Assembly: GCA_935421135.1 (NCBI GenBank)
Contig: OW285191.1
Span: 9,785,700-9,849,699 of the forward strand
Source of the DNA: Bugulina stolonifera
Lineage: Eukaryota; Bryozoa; Gymnolaemata; Cheilostomatida; Bugulidae
DNA: 64,000 nt
Direction: 5' to 3'
Part shown: piece by piece, positions 41,001 through 63,744 of the stretch
Layout of the letters: the number at the start of each line of letters is the position of its first letter
Numbering within the stretch: position 1 is the first letter of the stretch
Position numbers and translations under genes: made by a program
Notes under the pieces: model-generated
Database searches by the model: none
Told to the model about the DNA's origin: nothing
What the model saw: only the letters and a program-made list of their open reading frames with translations

Positions 41001-42116
41001 TGTCCGTAATATACAGTAGATGTCCGTGATATACAGTAGATGCCCATAATATACAGTAGATGTCCGTAATATACAGTAGATGCCCGTAATATACAGTAGA
41101 TGTCCGTAATATACAGTAGATGCCCATAATATACAGTAGATGTTCATAGCATAGTAATTGATACCTAATAGCATACGGTTACAAAGATCCATACTATAAA
41201 GTGCATGTCTACAATAATTATATTGTCTAGTTATATAGTTAAATCACAAATATTACACCATGTAAATGGAACAGTAGGCTAGTAAAAAAGCAGTGAAACA
41301 GCACAGGGCATTACTTGTAACAGCAGCCTACTTGAAGAGAATACTACAATAATATCAAAACATAGCCTAATATTCTTCAACAATTTCACCCCTACAGCGG
41401 GTGGGCAGCGTTTACTCTCTAACACACAATATTCAGAAGTTATGTTACATCTCACAAAACTGATTACTGGAAACCTTACAGCTCACACAAGAAATAAGTA
41501 AGAAAACACAGAAACCCATAGTTGGCAAAGGTCTATCCTGCTGTAGCCTGGCTGGCGGCAGGCATTGATGTGATTGGGTGTATCGTACTTACGAGATGAT
41601 ATGTCGAGAGGAAAACCATCTGTTATAATGACAAACAAAAGATAAAGAAAACAGAAATGATACTTTTGATAAATTTGGGTTACATCAAGAACAGTCCACC
41701 CTGAGTAACTGTAGAGGGATTGCGTTTACTTTCACTTCCTGTTTCAATGGAACAGCTGTTAGGCTTATATAACTCTGCTAATGATACCAGAGATGCTGTC
41801 AGTTATTGTCAAGTTACTGTCAATGTGAAAAAGAGTTAGTGACTTGTCAATTCCAAAATTGCAATCTACTACAATGTGTCCTTCGTTGAACCAAGGAGGC
41901 TACAAATGACACCAGTGTTTTGTATATTTATAATAATAATATTTATTATAATAATAATAAATAATAATAATATAGCTTACGATTCCCTCTGTTGGCTTCT
42001 TGGACCTTTTGACGAATGAAATTACACGCATCAAATACCATCATGCTTGGTTCGAACTGCATCGTCTTAACTTGCCCGCTCACATCGATGCGGATCTTTA
42101 GGGACAGGGTAGCCAT
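8925..42116 (-). CDS. TLN: Talin, complete gene, 53 predicted coding exons
   Basis: Talin is the cytoplasmic adaptor that binds integrin beta tails through its FERM head, activates integrins, and links them to actin and vinculin through a rod of helical bundles. The ATG is at 42114-42116 (aagATGG context) and the stop at 8925-8927. My exons sum to 7809 nt, exactly 2603 codons including stop, or 2602 residues, against about 2541 for human talin-1. All junctions have GT-AG introns and compatible phases. Order: FERM F0-F3 (about 1-412), linker (413-510), rod R1-R13 (about 514-2545), and C-terminal dimerisation helix (about 2560-2602). It appears single, intact and full length. Six exons of 12-48 nt are in-frame extras; without them the protein is 2556 residues. 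I cannot say whether it corresponds to TLN1 or TLN2, a split known from vertebrates. Exon coordinates are in the block entries. Introns not listed separately hold no gene I recognise. Confidence 0.96.
9054..10907 (-). other. Last talin intron, 1.85 kb, with a tRNA-derived element
   Basis: The intron lies between the R13 exon and the dimerisation-helix exon. Apart from the tRNA-derived element near 9838-9935, I see only unique AT-rich sequence. ORFs of up to about 100 codons on either strand here have no recognisable composition or homology. Confidence 0.6.
9838..9935 (-). mobile_element. tRNA-derived SINE-like element
   Basis: Read on the minus strand, the segment has a D-arm-like word (tagtggtagcatg) followed about 45 nt later by gggttcaaacccc, a near-perfect Pol III B box. 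The acceptor stem does not pair and no clear anticodon arm forms, so it is not a functional tRNA. It is best read as the tRNA-related head of a SINE or a decayed tRNA pseudogene. I cannot define the 3' tail. Confidence 0.5.
12524..13766 (-). other. Talin intron of 1.2 kb, no recognised element
   Basis: Unique AT-rich sequence between the candidate R12-R13 microexon and the first R13 exon. No gene, no clear transposon ends and no array seen. Confidence 0.5.
13767..13784 (-). CDS. TLN: Talin 18-nt candidate microexon, R12-R13 linker
   Basis: Flanked by tgttatttcag and gtatatcc. It adds ARGHLE between CEALK and GSDLVDPDDP. The upstream exon ends in phase 1 and skipping gives EALKGSDLVDP, which aligns without a gap to human EAMKGTEWVDP. 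It would lengthen the hinge just before the actin-binding THATCH domain. Confidence 0.5.
15192..15214. repeat. C23/G23 homopolymer in a talin intron
   Basis: Twenty-three consecutive C on the plus strand, so the talin pre-mRNA would carry G23. It sits in the intron between the exon at 14790-14945 and the candidate microexon at 15896-15907. Such a run could fold as a G-quadruplex, and its length is likely to be misread in assembly. Confidence 0.9.
15896..15907 (-). CDS. TLN: Talin 12-nt candidate microexon, R11-R12 linker
   Basis: Flanked by ttatactacag and gtaaaact. It codes ELDQ between ALRQEIK and GFESADRV, phase 0 on both sides. The frame is kept with or without it. It falls at the R11-R12 boundary, where animal talins vary most. 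A motif this short can occur by chance, so this is one of the weaker exon calls. Confidence 0.4.
16500..16521 (-). terminator. Pol III oligo-T terminator shared with talin 3' splice site
   Basis: On the minus strand two runs of seven T follow the tRNA, at about 16514-16520 and 16502-16508, separated by caac. The first is a strong Pol III terminator. The second ends in AG at 16500-16501 and serves as the polypyrimidine tract and acceptor for the talin exon at 16257-16499. Confidence 0.75.
16522..16594 (-). tRNA. tRNA-Arg-CCT: tRNA-Arg (anticodon CCU), inside a talin intron
   Basis: The 73 nt gene folds as a standard cloverleaf. The acceptor stem is GCCCCTG with CAGGGGT, the A box is within tggcctaatggat, the anticodon loop is CTCCTAA with CCT at 16559-16561, and the T arm has gcgggttcgagtcccgc. 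It reads AGG codons. The sequence closely resembles vertebrate tRNA-Arg(CCU) and has no intron. The CCA is not encoded. It lies on the same strand as talin, in the intron between exons 16950-17136 and 16257-16499, with only 21 nt between its 3' end and the talin intron's last bases. Internal A and B boxes are intact, so it is probably active. Confidence 0.95.
19593..19640 (-). CDS. TLN: Talin 48-nt candidate cassette exon in R10
   Basis: Flanked by tttggtag and gtattagc. Sixteen codons rich in Gly, Ser and Thr (RGEGSATDSSGISVAQ) lie between VCPNSE and VASRLRSRVQ, all phase 0. Vertebrate talin lacks these residues. The site is the loop between helices two and three of R10 by recalled alignment. 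The residue content suits a flexible loop. Confidence 0.65.
22990..23001 (-). CDS. TLN: Talin 12-nt candidate microexon, R8-R7 return linker
   Basis: Flanked by tttccatag and gtaagtcg, a strong donor. It codes AEGE between RISKE and ARRAQEP in phase 0. The human protein reads directly from ISPE to GRAAMEP, so this is an optional four-residue lengthening where the chain returns from R8 to R7. A 12 nt exon this far from others needs transcript support. Confidence 0.5.
23330..29476 (-). CDS. TLN: Talin rod R5-R8, exons 22-32
   Basis: Exons: 29333-29476, 28902-29021, 27912-27996, 27326-27552, 26827-26985, 26043-26174, 25552-25753, 25095-25268, 23943-24187, 23590-23751, 23330-23470. Diagnostic peptides in order: AKAAVPTVGDQAAQLS, SLVPLPGES, EDVLDKSHRLLEEA, VNCLPGQRDIDNVL, SSKLLLAAKSLHSDPTAPN, PGQKECDSALREIQS, YFQCLDTVIDKSGVLGQAMTG, RANQAIQQACQTL, LSAATIVAKHTSALCNACRI, NSTANLVKSIKVLDGEF and EFASIPARISKE. 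The last stretches form R8, the four-helix bundle that in vertebrates loops out of R7 and carries a vinculin site plus partner binding (RIAM, DLC1). The order and spacing match vertebrate talin closely, with no obvious missing helix. Confidence 0.93.
26504..26647. mobile_element. hAT-type MITE, older copy
   Basis: A 144 bp element that starts CAGAGTTG and ends AGTTCTG. It shares internal words with the copy at 40129 (ccaacatg, ataatgttcccccagt/aat). The eight bases before it (gaagaggc) and after it (gaagtggt) match at six of eight positions, which fits a decayed 8 bp hAT target duplication. It lies in a talin intron. Confidence 0.7.
27118..27310. repeat. ACATGTACAC-type short tandem repeat beside a talin donor
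   Basis: About 190 bp of imperfect 10-12 bp repeats built from acatgtacac and acatgtacgt. The right end is about 15 bp from the 5' splice site of talin exon 27326-27552. Open frames through it, encoding Tyr-Met-Val or Cys-Thr repeats, are chance products of the repeat. Confidence 0.9.
29079..29118. repeat. Near-perfect 40-bp nested hairpin
   Basis: Arms gttatcttctct and agagaagataac enclose a second palindrome, aaactgtagttt. It lies in a talin intron about 58 bp from an exon. The outer arm resembles the ttgtcttctct words seen at about 18839 and 42350, so it may be a fixed remnant of a small element. Confidence 0.7.
29635..34877 (-). CDS. TLN: Talin linker and rod R1-R4, exons 11-21
   Basis: Exons: 34801-34877, 34090-34282, 33651-33794, 33140-33300, 32772-32961, 32244-32480, 31837-31857 (21 nt), 31002-31103, 30616-30798, 30296-30454, 29635-29991. 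The linker begins DHYGLDGDEESTMLEESV, like the vertebrate neck that holds the calpain site, then becomes rich in Ser, Asn, Pro and Tyr. R1 includes LLGTISSAI and DLPPLGDDA. The vinculin-binding region of R1 is represented by RTALLGAATK. R2-R3 follow with ATQCALATSQLVGCTK, NPACQEQVVEAAKLVARSVE and VRQARSVAQATSSLVGAIK. R4 is largely one 357 nt exon, the longest in the gene, with ATNAAAQNALKKKQLQRL. Domain names come from alignment by memory to human talin-1. Confidence 0.93.
31837..31857 (-). CDS. TLN: Talin 21-nt candidate cassette microexon in R2
   Basis: A 3' splice site (attattatag) and donor gtaact flank seven codons, LLRNAGK, placed between VGCTK and VAAPTIG. Both neighbours are phase 0, so inclusion or skipping keeps the frame. 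Vertebrate talin runs straight from the equivalent CTK to VVAPT. The insertion is in the loop between the second and third helices of R2 by recalled alignment. Confidence 0.6.
34319..34785. repeat. 30-bp tandem array, about 15.5 copies, beside a talin donor
   Basis: The unit is gagtcatagttactgtgtac plus taatagtact, with phased variants (agt/aca, tagtag/taatag). The right end is about 15 bp from the 5' splice site of talin exon 34801-34877. Long ORFs through it on both strands, up to 142 codons of LLVHSN-type repeats, are artefacts of a unit length divisible by three. Confidence 0.95.
35269..42116 (-). CDS. TLN: Talin head (FERM F0-F3) exons 1-10
   Basis: Exons in transcript order: 41981-42116, 41593-41619 (27 nt), 40605-40702, 39790-39919, 39272-39421, 38037-38179, 37442-37569, 36890-37058, 36388-36486, 35269-35424. 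F0 begins MATLSLKIRI and carries VKTMQFEPSMMVFDAC, close to the human start. F0-F1 has FGLFLSDEDPKKGVWL and IRMLDG-like strands. The F1 loop is long and basic, with KKQST and KKKLHTDDELNWLDHG. F2 has FFSDQNIDARDPIQLNLLYV, and further FAGFQC and LKDFLPKEYVKAK. F3 is the PTB-like integrin-binding module, with RWAASPKSFNLDFGD and EGEQISALIAGYIDIILK; the Trp of RWAASPKSF, which contacts the integrin NPxY region in vertebrates, is present. Nothing needed for integrin binding looks missing. Confidence 0.95.
35744..36303. mobile_element. TTAA-flanked MITE with about 140-bp terminal inverted repeats
   Basis: The left end (accactactgtctcaccatt) and right end (aatggtgcgacagtagtggt) are inverted copies. 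The similarity extends about 140 bp inward to gaatattggcta and tagccaatatt. TTAA lies at 35740-35743 and again at 36304-36307, the target duplication typical of piggyBac-like elements. The 280 bp centre has no ORF. It sits in the talin intron between exons 36388-36486 and 35269-35424. Confidence 0.8.
37862..38036. repeat. 17-bp tandem repeats at a talin donor, with duplicated donor
   Basis: Imperfect repeats of aggtaagtacatataga run up to the 5' splice site of exon 38037-38179. Near 37988 the sequence acatacctgcacacatagaagg copies the real exon-donor border (acatacctgcacatacagaagg). The splice junction itself therefore has a decoy about 49 bp into the intron. Confidence 0.8.
39751..39789 (-). 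repeat. Duplicate of a talin exon end and donor
   Basis: The plus-strand stretch ctactcacctattatgctgcagataaccac at about 39763 is repeated as ctactcacctattctgctgcagatcaccac at 39783. The second copy is the real end of exon 39790-39919 with its donor gtgagtag; the first is an intronic near-copy with its own GT donor. Confidence 0.75.
40129..40309. mobile_element. hAT-type MITE with 8-bp target duplication
   Basis: A 181 bp element beginning CAGAGCC and ending GGCTCTG, flanked by perfect 8 bp direct repeats GACCGATC at 40121-40128 and 40310-40317. An 8 bp duplication and CAG ends are characteristic of hAT transposons. There is no ORF. It is the younger of two copies of this family here. Confidence 0.85.
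40986..41150. repeat. 20-bp tandem repeat, about 8 copies
   Basis: The unit is aatatacagtagatgtccgt with CCGT/CCAT and TGT/TGC variants, in the second talin coding intron. It shares the 11-mer tatacagtaga with the 73 bp array at the left edge. Confidence 0.92.
41593..41619 (-). CDS. TLN: Talin 27-nt candidate cassette microexon in F0
   Basis: Flanks are a 3' splice site (ttataacag) and gtaagtac. Inclusion adds HGFPLDISS between NRGN and PQEFGLFLSD; skipping joins codons cleanly because both neighbours have phase 1. The skipped form aligns without a gap to human F0, so the nine residues are an insertion in an F0 loop. Splicing is inferred, not observed. Confidence 0.7.
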
Positions 42117-42170
42117 CTTTACCCGCCCTAGTTCCTTCCCTACTGGGTCGCTAGATCAACTCAGCATCTA
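42117..42170 (-). other. Talin 5' UTR next to the start codon
   Basis: About 50 nt upstream of the ATG without an in-frame ATG. On the minus strand ttatag at about 42171 could be a 3' splice site, so the leader may be split with a first noncoding exon further upstream. I could not locate that exon or the promoter. Confidence 0.4.
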
Positions 42171-45100
42171 TAAATACCATAACAGACATGAGGTTGAGAC
42201 TACACAGCATAGATATGCGAGTTCTTGAGACTATTTCATGAGCGCATCAGATACAACCTTGACCTGGCCCATATTCTAACATTACTAAAACTAATACCCT
42301 TTGGATCAGTTCCTAACCAGTCACCGGAATTTGTACATCACTGTTTGTAAAGAGAAGACAACTTCTCCCATCACACTTCAGCCATTGCTAGTATACATTA
42401 CATTCCATAATGCATGTAGGTAGGCCTATTTGCACTCGTTACCACTGCTACATTTTGCATGACCAGTGGGTTCCGAAATCCCTTCAACACTTAGCGGTAA
42501 GCTACTGTGATCACTATCAATTCCCAGCCTGAGTTCTATGCTCACATATCAGCATACCGAGGCTACGCATTTGGGTCTGATGTACATGCACTATTTCAGA
42601 GCACTATCTACATGTACAAACTCCAAGTGTAGAAGTGCACAGTACCGCATCTATAGGACATGACTACAACTCCATCACTTTGAATGATGTTTACATGATG
42701 ATCACAGTATCACATATTCACATTCTAGATTCAGATATGTTATTATAATCTATAAACTCTACTTGAACAGTCGAACTGTAGTAGATAAGATTGCTTTACT
42801 AACTGAAGAAGTAATAAAACTATCAAACAATAAAATTACACATCTTCAAACAGTCAGCTTGTCATCTAGGTCAACTCAGTACCTGACTAGTTGGCGTACT
42901 AAAAATATCTATAGGGCATACTGAATCTTGTGGGTCAGAGTTGTAGGTTGGTAGTCAAATAAATAATTAATTAAAAAATTTATTATTTTAATAAAATAAA
43001 ATATTAATGACTTTAGCCTATAAAATTTAAAGGCGATTGCAAATTACAAGTATAAGTAATTTTAAAAACCAAAGTAAAGTAATCTACATGCATCGCATTG
43101 ATGAGATGGCAAGCTACAATAGTTATATCTGTAAGAACATGCCTACATGTAAGGTGCAGGTATCATACTGCCTGTAGCAGATAAACTGCTGGTCCAATGT
43201 CAGTGTAAGCATATATCCGTGCAGGTATGCAGTAAACAGTGAGTCAAGAGTGTTAGTACACAGTATCCTACCTACATGTACTAATTGTGTTAGTGAGGCA
43301 GCAAGCCCATATCTAGGCTACTTGTGCTTGACATTATGAATGAAATATATAATCCTTGCTGAGAATCCACTAAACAAATACTACTGAGAGTTCAGTACAT
43401 AGCACATACACTCACAGTGAGCCACTACCTCTACTACTAATGTACTTTACTAATTATAAATTAGCACACTTGCTTGCTAATCTAAACAATGCTGACACAA
43501 AGCTCATAGCTGATGAATAGATGAACTGGTCCCCTAGGAGAGGAGTTTAAGAATTCTAACTGCTAACTAACATCTCTTCTCACAGCTACATGTAGATAAT
43601 ATTCATATGCATACTAAGAATATAAAAGGCAATTCATCTAGACTCCAGTACTAGAATATTATCATGATCAGTAGCAGTCAGTGGATGGACTGCAGACTAT
43701 AGCTAAGGTCAACTCAGCTAGATACAGGAACTGACCTGTGACCTCATAGTGTAAGCAGCCGAGTCCAAATATAACTGAATTTTTATCTAAAACAGGCAAT
43801 ATAAAATTTGTCTAATAATTTCAACCCTTCTTGATTACCAAATCCACTAATCTCCTTCTTTTTAGATTAGCCAATTGAGTTTATCATATAATACCATCAG
43901 CATGTTGAATACTAACATTAATTCAACAACTGCCCAGCTTAATAGTACTGCAGCCTAAAATATGTGAAATTTGATCAGGTAAGCTAATGCTTTCATGCAG
44001 TAACAATAAAGTTTACTATAATAAAACAAAGTGTGTATGTTATACAAATGTAGGCCTACATTATACATACACTGTGTATATAGGTTATATGTTGTATTAT
44101 AGATGAATATTTATTTTACTGGCTAGGGAATGAGGTTAGACAGCAATATATGCCACCCCTCTAGTATTAAAGTATAACACTGTATATTATCATCGACTAC
44201 ATACTATTACACTATTATGTAGACGTAGATATGGACTTGGCATCACACCTAGCTCATTCTGTTACATCATAAAAATTAAAACTTTTCTGCGGCCAAAACA
44301 TCATCAATGATGACTATGATCCATGTTGATATCAACACTGACTATGAACCCCATTGTGGACACCCAAGTTGATATTATTTCTCTCGATCAAGTGCGTACA
44401 ACTCCCAATCGACCGACCAAATCTAATATAATATACATGTAGGTGGGGTTACTAATTCTGTCACTCAACTTGAAAATAATTATAGTAAACTTCTGAAAGA
44501 GACAAGCAGAGTCTGTCAAGGTATTAGAAAAGGAATTATATAATTGACATCTAGTTTTCTAATAGTAGTAGGGTGTATGTAATGGTTATGTAAAATAAGT
44601 AGGTGTGACAAATCTAATACAACCTACATACTAGATAAGAGGCTTGTACATGACACCAGTTATTGTATGTTACTAATTATCCAGTATAGTAGCCAGTAAA
44701 AACAGGAAATCATTTTTATGCCAACAGTCCAACTAACAGCTCGTTACCATTGGATGATACAGCAGCTAGTGAGAAACCTACCAAGTGTGCAGCAGTTTCA
44801 CAACTAACCTTTTTTTGTTAGTAACTGAACGTTTTGCACTTAGTTTGGAGATTAGGGTAAGGGTTGGGGCCTTCAGGGTTAATTTTTTAACTGCAGTTTT
44901 ACCGAACATGCTTTCATTTACCAACATCTCATTGTAATATCTAAACAAGTCATAGTAAGCCTACATGAATAATGTTTTCATTATTGGGTTTGATGTAGCC
45001 ACAACCAAACTAATAATACTATATAATTATACTAAACAGAGCCTGCTGTTGTGTAAATTATAGATTCATACAGAATATAGCAGCTCTGACAGAAGTGTGC

Positions 45101-46288
45101 ATGAATAATATAATACATGTAGTATGTATATAGCGTTTCTATGACAACTACAGCTGAAAGCTTTGGTATGAAAAGTCATCACTATACTCTAGTGAAATGA
45201 GCTAGTCTAATAGTATAAGCTGCTGTAGTTAGTAATCCAGACATGCAGGTTAGAATTTGAATCATATTCTTTGCCTGTTAGCCTAGGGGAAACTATAAAG
45301 AATAAAGATTTTCATTCTATTCCTGTAACTGTCCAAAATGATTTTGTGACCAATACCATAAATTCAACTCAGAGTGCTAAACAACACATGGGACTGTGTT
45401 ATGGAGCATTTTCTATCTCACATTAAAGTCACATTTAGTATAGAATGTGGTCTATTAGAATCTAAAAGTACCTTTGAAATTACAAGGCAGCATAGAAAGA
45501 AGTAACACAGGCTAATCTGACAGAATCTACATCTAATTAACCAGCTAGTGAGTTACTTTCAGATAAGATCACATGATCACTGAGACTAGTAGTCAACTAG
45601 CAGAGAGTCAGTCATCTGATCTGCATTTTGACATCTTACTAACAAATTCTTGGCGATTCGATATCATTACTAACTAGGTTATCCATAGACAAGATAAGAA
45701 GAAGCCCTAAAGCACACAGCATTCTTTATCAGGGATTCATTAGCAACTTTACACTAACCATGGACATGATATAACCTAATGCAGCTGTTACAATACATTG
45801 ATTTTAGATTGACTAATCCTACTAGATAAAACCCAATACCTCTTTCTACTATGAATTAAATACTTTCAAAATGATAATAATAAGTGACTGAATTCAATAC
45901 ATTAGTCACAACTCCTACTTTAAATACATAATTTGATACCCATTGTGCATTGAATTAAACACCCATAACATTTTTGCTTCTATTATCCATGTAATATGTT
46001 GGCTGGGAGTACCTAATTACCCAGTGTGCATTGCAAGGTTGACTATAAATTATTCACCAATGGTACAGCACAGGGCTGAGTGAGTAACAACAGTAAGGTA
46101 TACTAATGAGTGTAAATTCCATGCATGTCAGGGCTATTATCTGTTTAATGTGTTTAATTAGATTAGTAGAATAATAAAGAATTTATTATTAATGTAAAGA
46201 ATGCTAGCTGTATATGTAGTGTATCTGCAGTGTATCTGCAGTGTAGGTGTCTGTGGGTTGAAGGGAATGAAAGTAGTGGTTGCATACA
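42171..46288. other. Spacer upstream of talin, no gene recognised
   Basis: About 4.1 kb of AT-rich sequence. No exon, ORF or structured RNA that I can support. It should include the talin promoter and perhaps a noncoding leader exon. Confidence 0.6.
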
Positions 46289-46290
46289 TA

Positions 46291-46814
46291 CCCTAAAAGC
46301 AGATACATTTTGCGAGTTTTAACTTTTGCGAATTTCGCGAGGGACAAACTCGCAAATAATTTCCTTCGCTATTAATATCTGCTTTCAAACTGATTTAAAT
46401 CATTTCTGGTTTAAACAGACCATGCATGCAGCTATATAGCTATATGATACATAGTTGAATATTTTGCAAAGCAGCAAGTATTTGCTGTAACATAATTGGT
46501 AAGTAGCCTAGAGTAGGAGCTTAATCAGAGGATTTTGTAACAAGCTATGGTAATTACTTTACCTCACAGGTGGGCTTACTGCACTATATAGGAGTCAGCT
46601 GTAGTTTTGTACTGTATGTAAGTGGGGTTTAAATCTGAGTAAACATAGAGCTTAGCTAAGCTTGGTTTTAATGCTGGAATATGCTTAAACATCAATTTTG
46701 GGACTTAAACAAATTTCGCGATAGGCCAAACTCGCTAAATATTTCTATCGCAAATTGCTCCAGGATTAGCAAACTCGCGAAACTTTCTTCCGCGAAATAT
46801 TTCTGCTTTTAGGG
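46291..46814. mobile_element. TA-flanked MITE, 524 bp
   Basis: The ends CCCTAAAAGCAGA and TCTGCTTTTAGGG are inverted, and the match extends roughly 25 bp into gcg-containing subterminal words. TA at 46289-46290 and 46815-46816 suits a Tc1/mariner-type duplication. The interior has clusters of gcgag, cgcgaaat and aactcgc words in both orientations, unusually rich in CpG for the region, and no ORF. Confidence 0.75.
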
Positions 46815-46816
46815 TA

Positions 46817-49444
46817 CTAAAATATTCATACTGGAGAGTAATTTGATAGAAATGCTTGCAGCAACAGATGACATCGACCTATCAGGACATTGTTTATATT
46901 TTAACAGCTTTGTCAAATGGTAGCGAGATTTGGTGCAATATTACCAAAATTACGACGGCTGGGTTTTGAAGCATTCATTCGTACCCTTACAGTCTCAGCT
47001 ATATCGCCTCAAGTTGAGCCAAAACTTGATCTTATGACAGCTTCAATTACATTTATGTTCTTTAACGCCTGTATTGTTCCACCGTTGAGCGTACATAACT
47101 ATCTTTTGCCCTAATGTAGTTGAGACTAGCTACGATACAACTTGCTGCACCGACGTTCTTATCTCTACCCGCCACACATTTATATAATATAGATTATCAG
47201 CCGTCTATTGGGCACTCAGCCTCTCTCTTTAGAGTTTAGATCAAATATAATTTTAATAAAACATACTTTAGATAAGAATACTATTGCTATAGCCTATCTA
47301 CTACTGAGTTAATGTAGTATCAAGCTACTCAGTTGAATCAGTTACTACATCAGTCATCTTGTCTGTGACTGCCTACTGTTAATTAATAGAAACCGATAGC
47401 ACCGGGGATGCCGGAAATACAGAGAGAGAGACAACTACAACCAGTTCAGGAGTAATAACTACACTGTTAGGCCTACATCTCTCTGTAGTATAAGTTACTA
47501 GCCTAGCCTGTTTTAACAGGGAATTTAAGTTACTCCCACAACATTACAAAAAATAAAACTTGCATCTAACACTTCATACTCTCCAAATCCAAATTTTTAA
47601 TTAATCATTTGCTAAAAATCAAAATCCAGACATAAATGGCACATTTATTATAACATGCATGGATGACATGAAAAATACCTCAATGCCAGCACAATCTCAA
47701 ACTGAACTTTGACACAAAGTGTATTTAAAATACAGGTTGTCATGGCATAAATATTATTTCGCCATAACACATCTTGGGTTATATGAGCTTCCAATTAACT
47801 AGAAATCACAGAGATACAATGTAAGGTATCAAATTTCCTGATCAAATCATATTGATTAGATCAGAAAGATCTTGATGATCATGATCATTAGGTCTATAAG
47901 TTTAGTCAGTAATTAATCAGGTCTGTTATAATAGCTTATGCAGCTTGATAAAACCATAATCAAGTTCCAAGCAATGTGGTATTGGGAGGAGATATCAGAC
48001 AACACCACCTCTCTGCAGACACACTATGGTGGCAAACATTTCCAAACAGACTCAATGAGGTAAATTAGTCATGGAATAGACCTACATTATCCAAATCAAC
48101 CAAAGTTTCTTGAAAACAGAAGGTCCGCAACTAGCATAGGCCTAAAGGCTAGTAAGATATTTTTATGTTGCAAGTCTACCTTTCTCAAGCATTTAAGATC
48201 ACATCTCAACATGTAGTTATGCAGGCAGCCATTAAATAGACTTAACCACTTAGGCCTATATCCCACCAGTTTCAATATAGGGCTTTCTGGCATAGTTTAT
48301 CCAAGATCATTATAATTACCAAACTAACATCATGATATTGTATTAGCCTATAGGACCTACAGGCTTATTTTTGTATTATTGACGTTCAGGTACTCTATAG
48401 CGGATGCTCGCTCCTCCTCACATTCTTACTTTAGTCTGCCGACTACTTTTACGTCTTCATTCTCTCTTCGCATGCCTTTATCGTACTAGTAAATTGTTAT
48501 GGTATTGCCACACTTATGCCTACCTGCACCACACCAAAAATTAAATTGGGTAAATAAGCAAGGCCTATTCGATATTTACACTACATTCACTCAACTGAGT
48601 AAGCCAAACATTAACATAGTTTTACTCTGGCACTACCTTTCTTGTAGCCTACTGCTGAGCCCTGACCTTGGCGAGTCTCCATTAGTACCGTAAGATTTAC
48701 AGAAGTCACAAAAGAACAAGAATGAGAATGGATAGAATATTATATCAAATACGTTTGAAATAGGCTACAGCATAGCATAGCAATTACAAAATTAAAATAA
48801 TTGTTCAAGATATTACTAATAGCCTACAAGTACATACAATAACAATTACATGTCTATGCAGTCAGTTTCAGTATTTGCTGTCAATTTAATAACTGATTTA
48901 AACAACAATATTTAACATTAATCAATTTATTTTCAAAAAAATTAAATTTAATTATTGAATCACATCATCATTATTATTAATTAATTGAATAATGTTATAA
49001 TCTAATGAATTACCAAACCATGAGATTGGTTGAACAAAAAGGTTCTGGTTGAGAAGTTGGTTCACAAGTTGGCTCAGAACTCACCGGTTTAAATATTTAT
49101 ACACAGAGGCTGCAGTTTATATTCTGATTATATCCAAGTATTCACTCTCTATTCAAGAAAAATAAGCTATTCAAAACACTAATAACATAAGTTAGTCTAT
49201 TGCCTGTTGGCTAAAGTAAAGCTCTTTCTCTACAGTTTTACTTTGCAGATGAAAATGTAGTTTCATTTCACAAAGAACCTGCTAGTCTTGCCGCAGGTGC
49301 TCTCTACGCAACAAAACATTAGCATAATAAAGCAGCATGCAATTACCTGCAGAATTGACTCTGTGTATTTCGGACTTCAGCTGGCAGCAACATCCAATCA
49401 AATGCGGCGATACATATTCTCTGGCAACACAAGTTAGTTGAAAC
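46817..49444. other. Spacer upstream of the WD-repeat gene, no gene recognised
   Basis: About 2.6 kb of unique AT-rich DNA. An ORF of 65 codons at 46917-47114 and another at 48096-48293 have no features of a real protein. The WD gene promoter is presumably near 49300-49500, but I see no distinctive core element. Confidence 0.55.
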
Positions 49445-49530
49445 ATGGCTGTCAATTACTACTATCCTTGTGATCATCCACTGCTATAATAAGTGTTTTG
49501 CTTTCGGAAAACAATTCCACCATACACAAC

Positions 49531-63744
<14,214 letters not shown>

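Noticed and set aside
46917..47114. 65-codon ORF as a gene or transposase remnant
   Set aside because: No motif, no splice context and no similar reading frame nearby.
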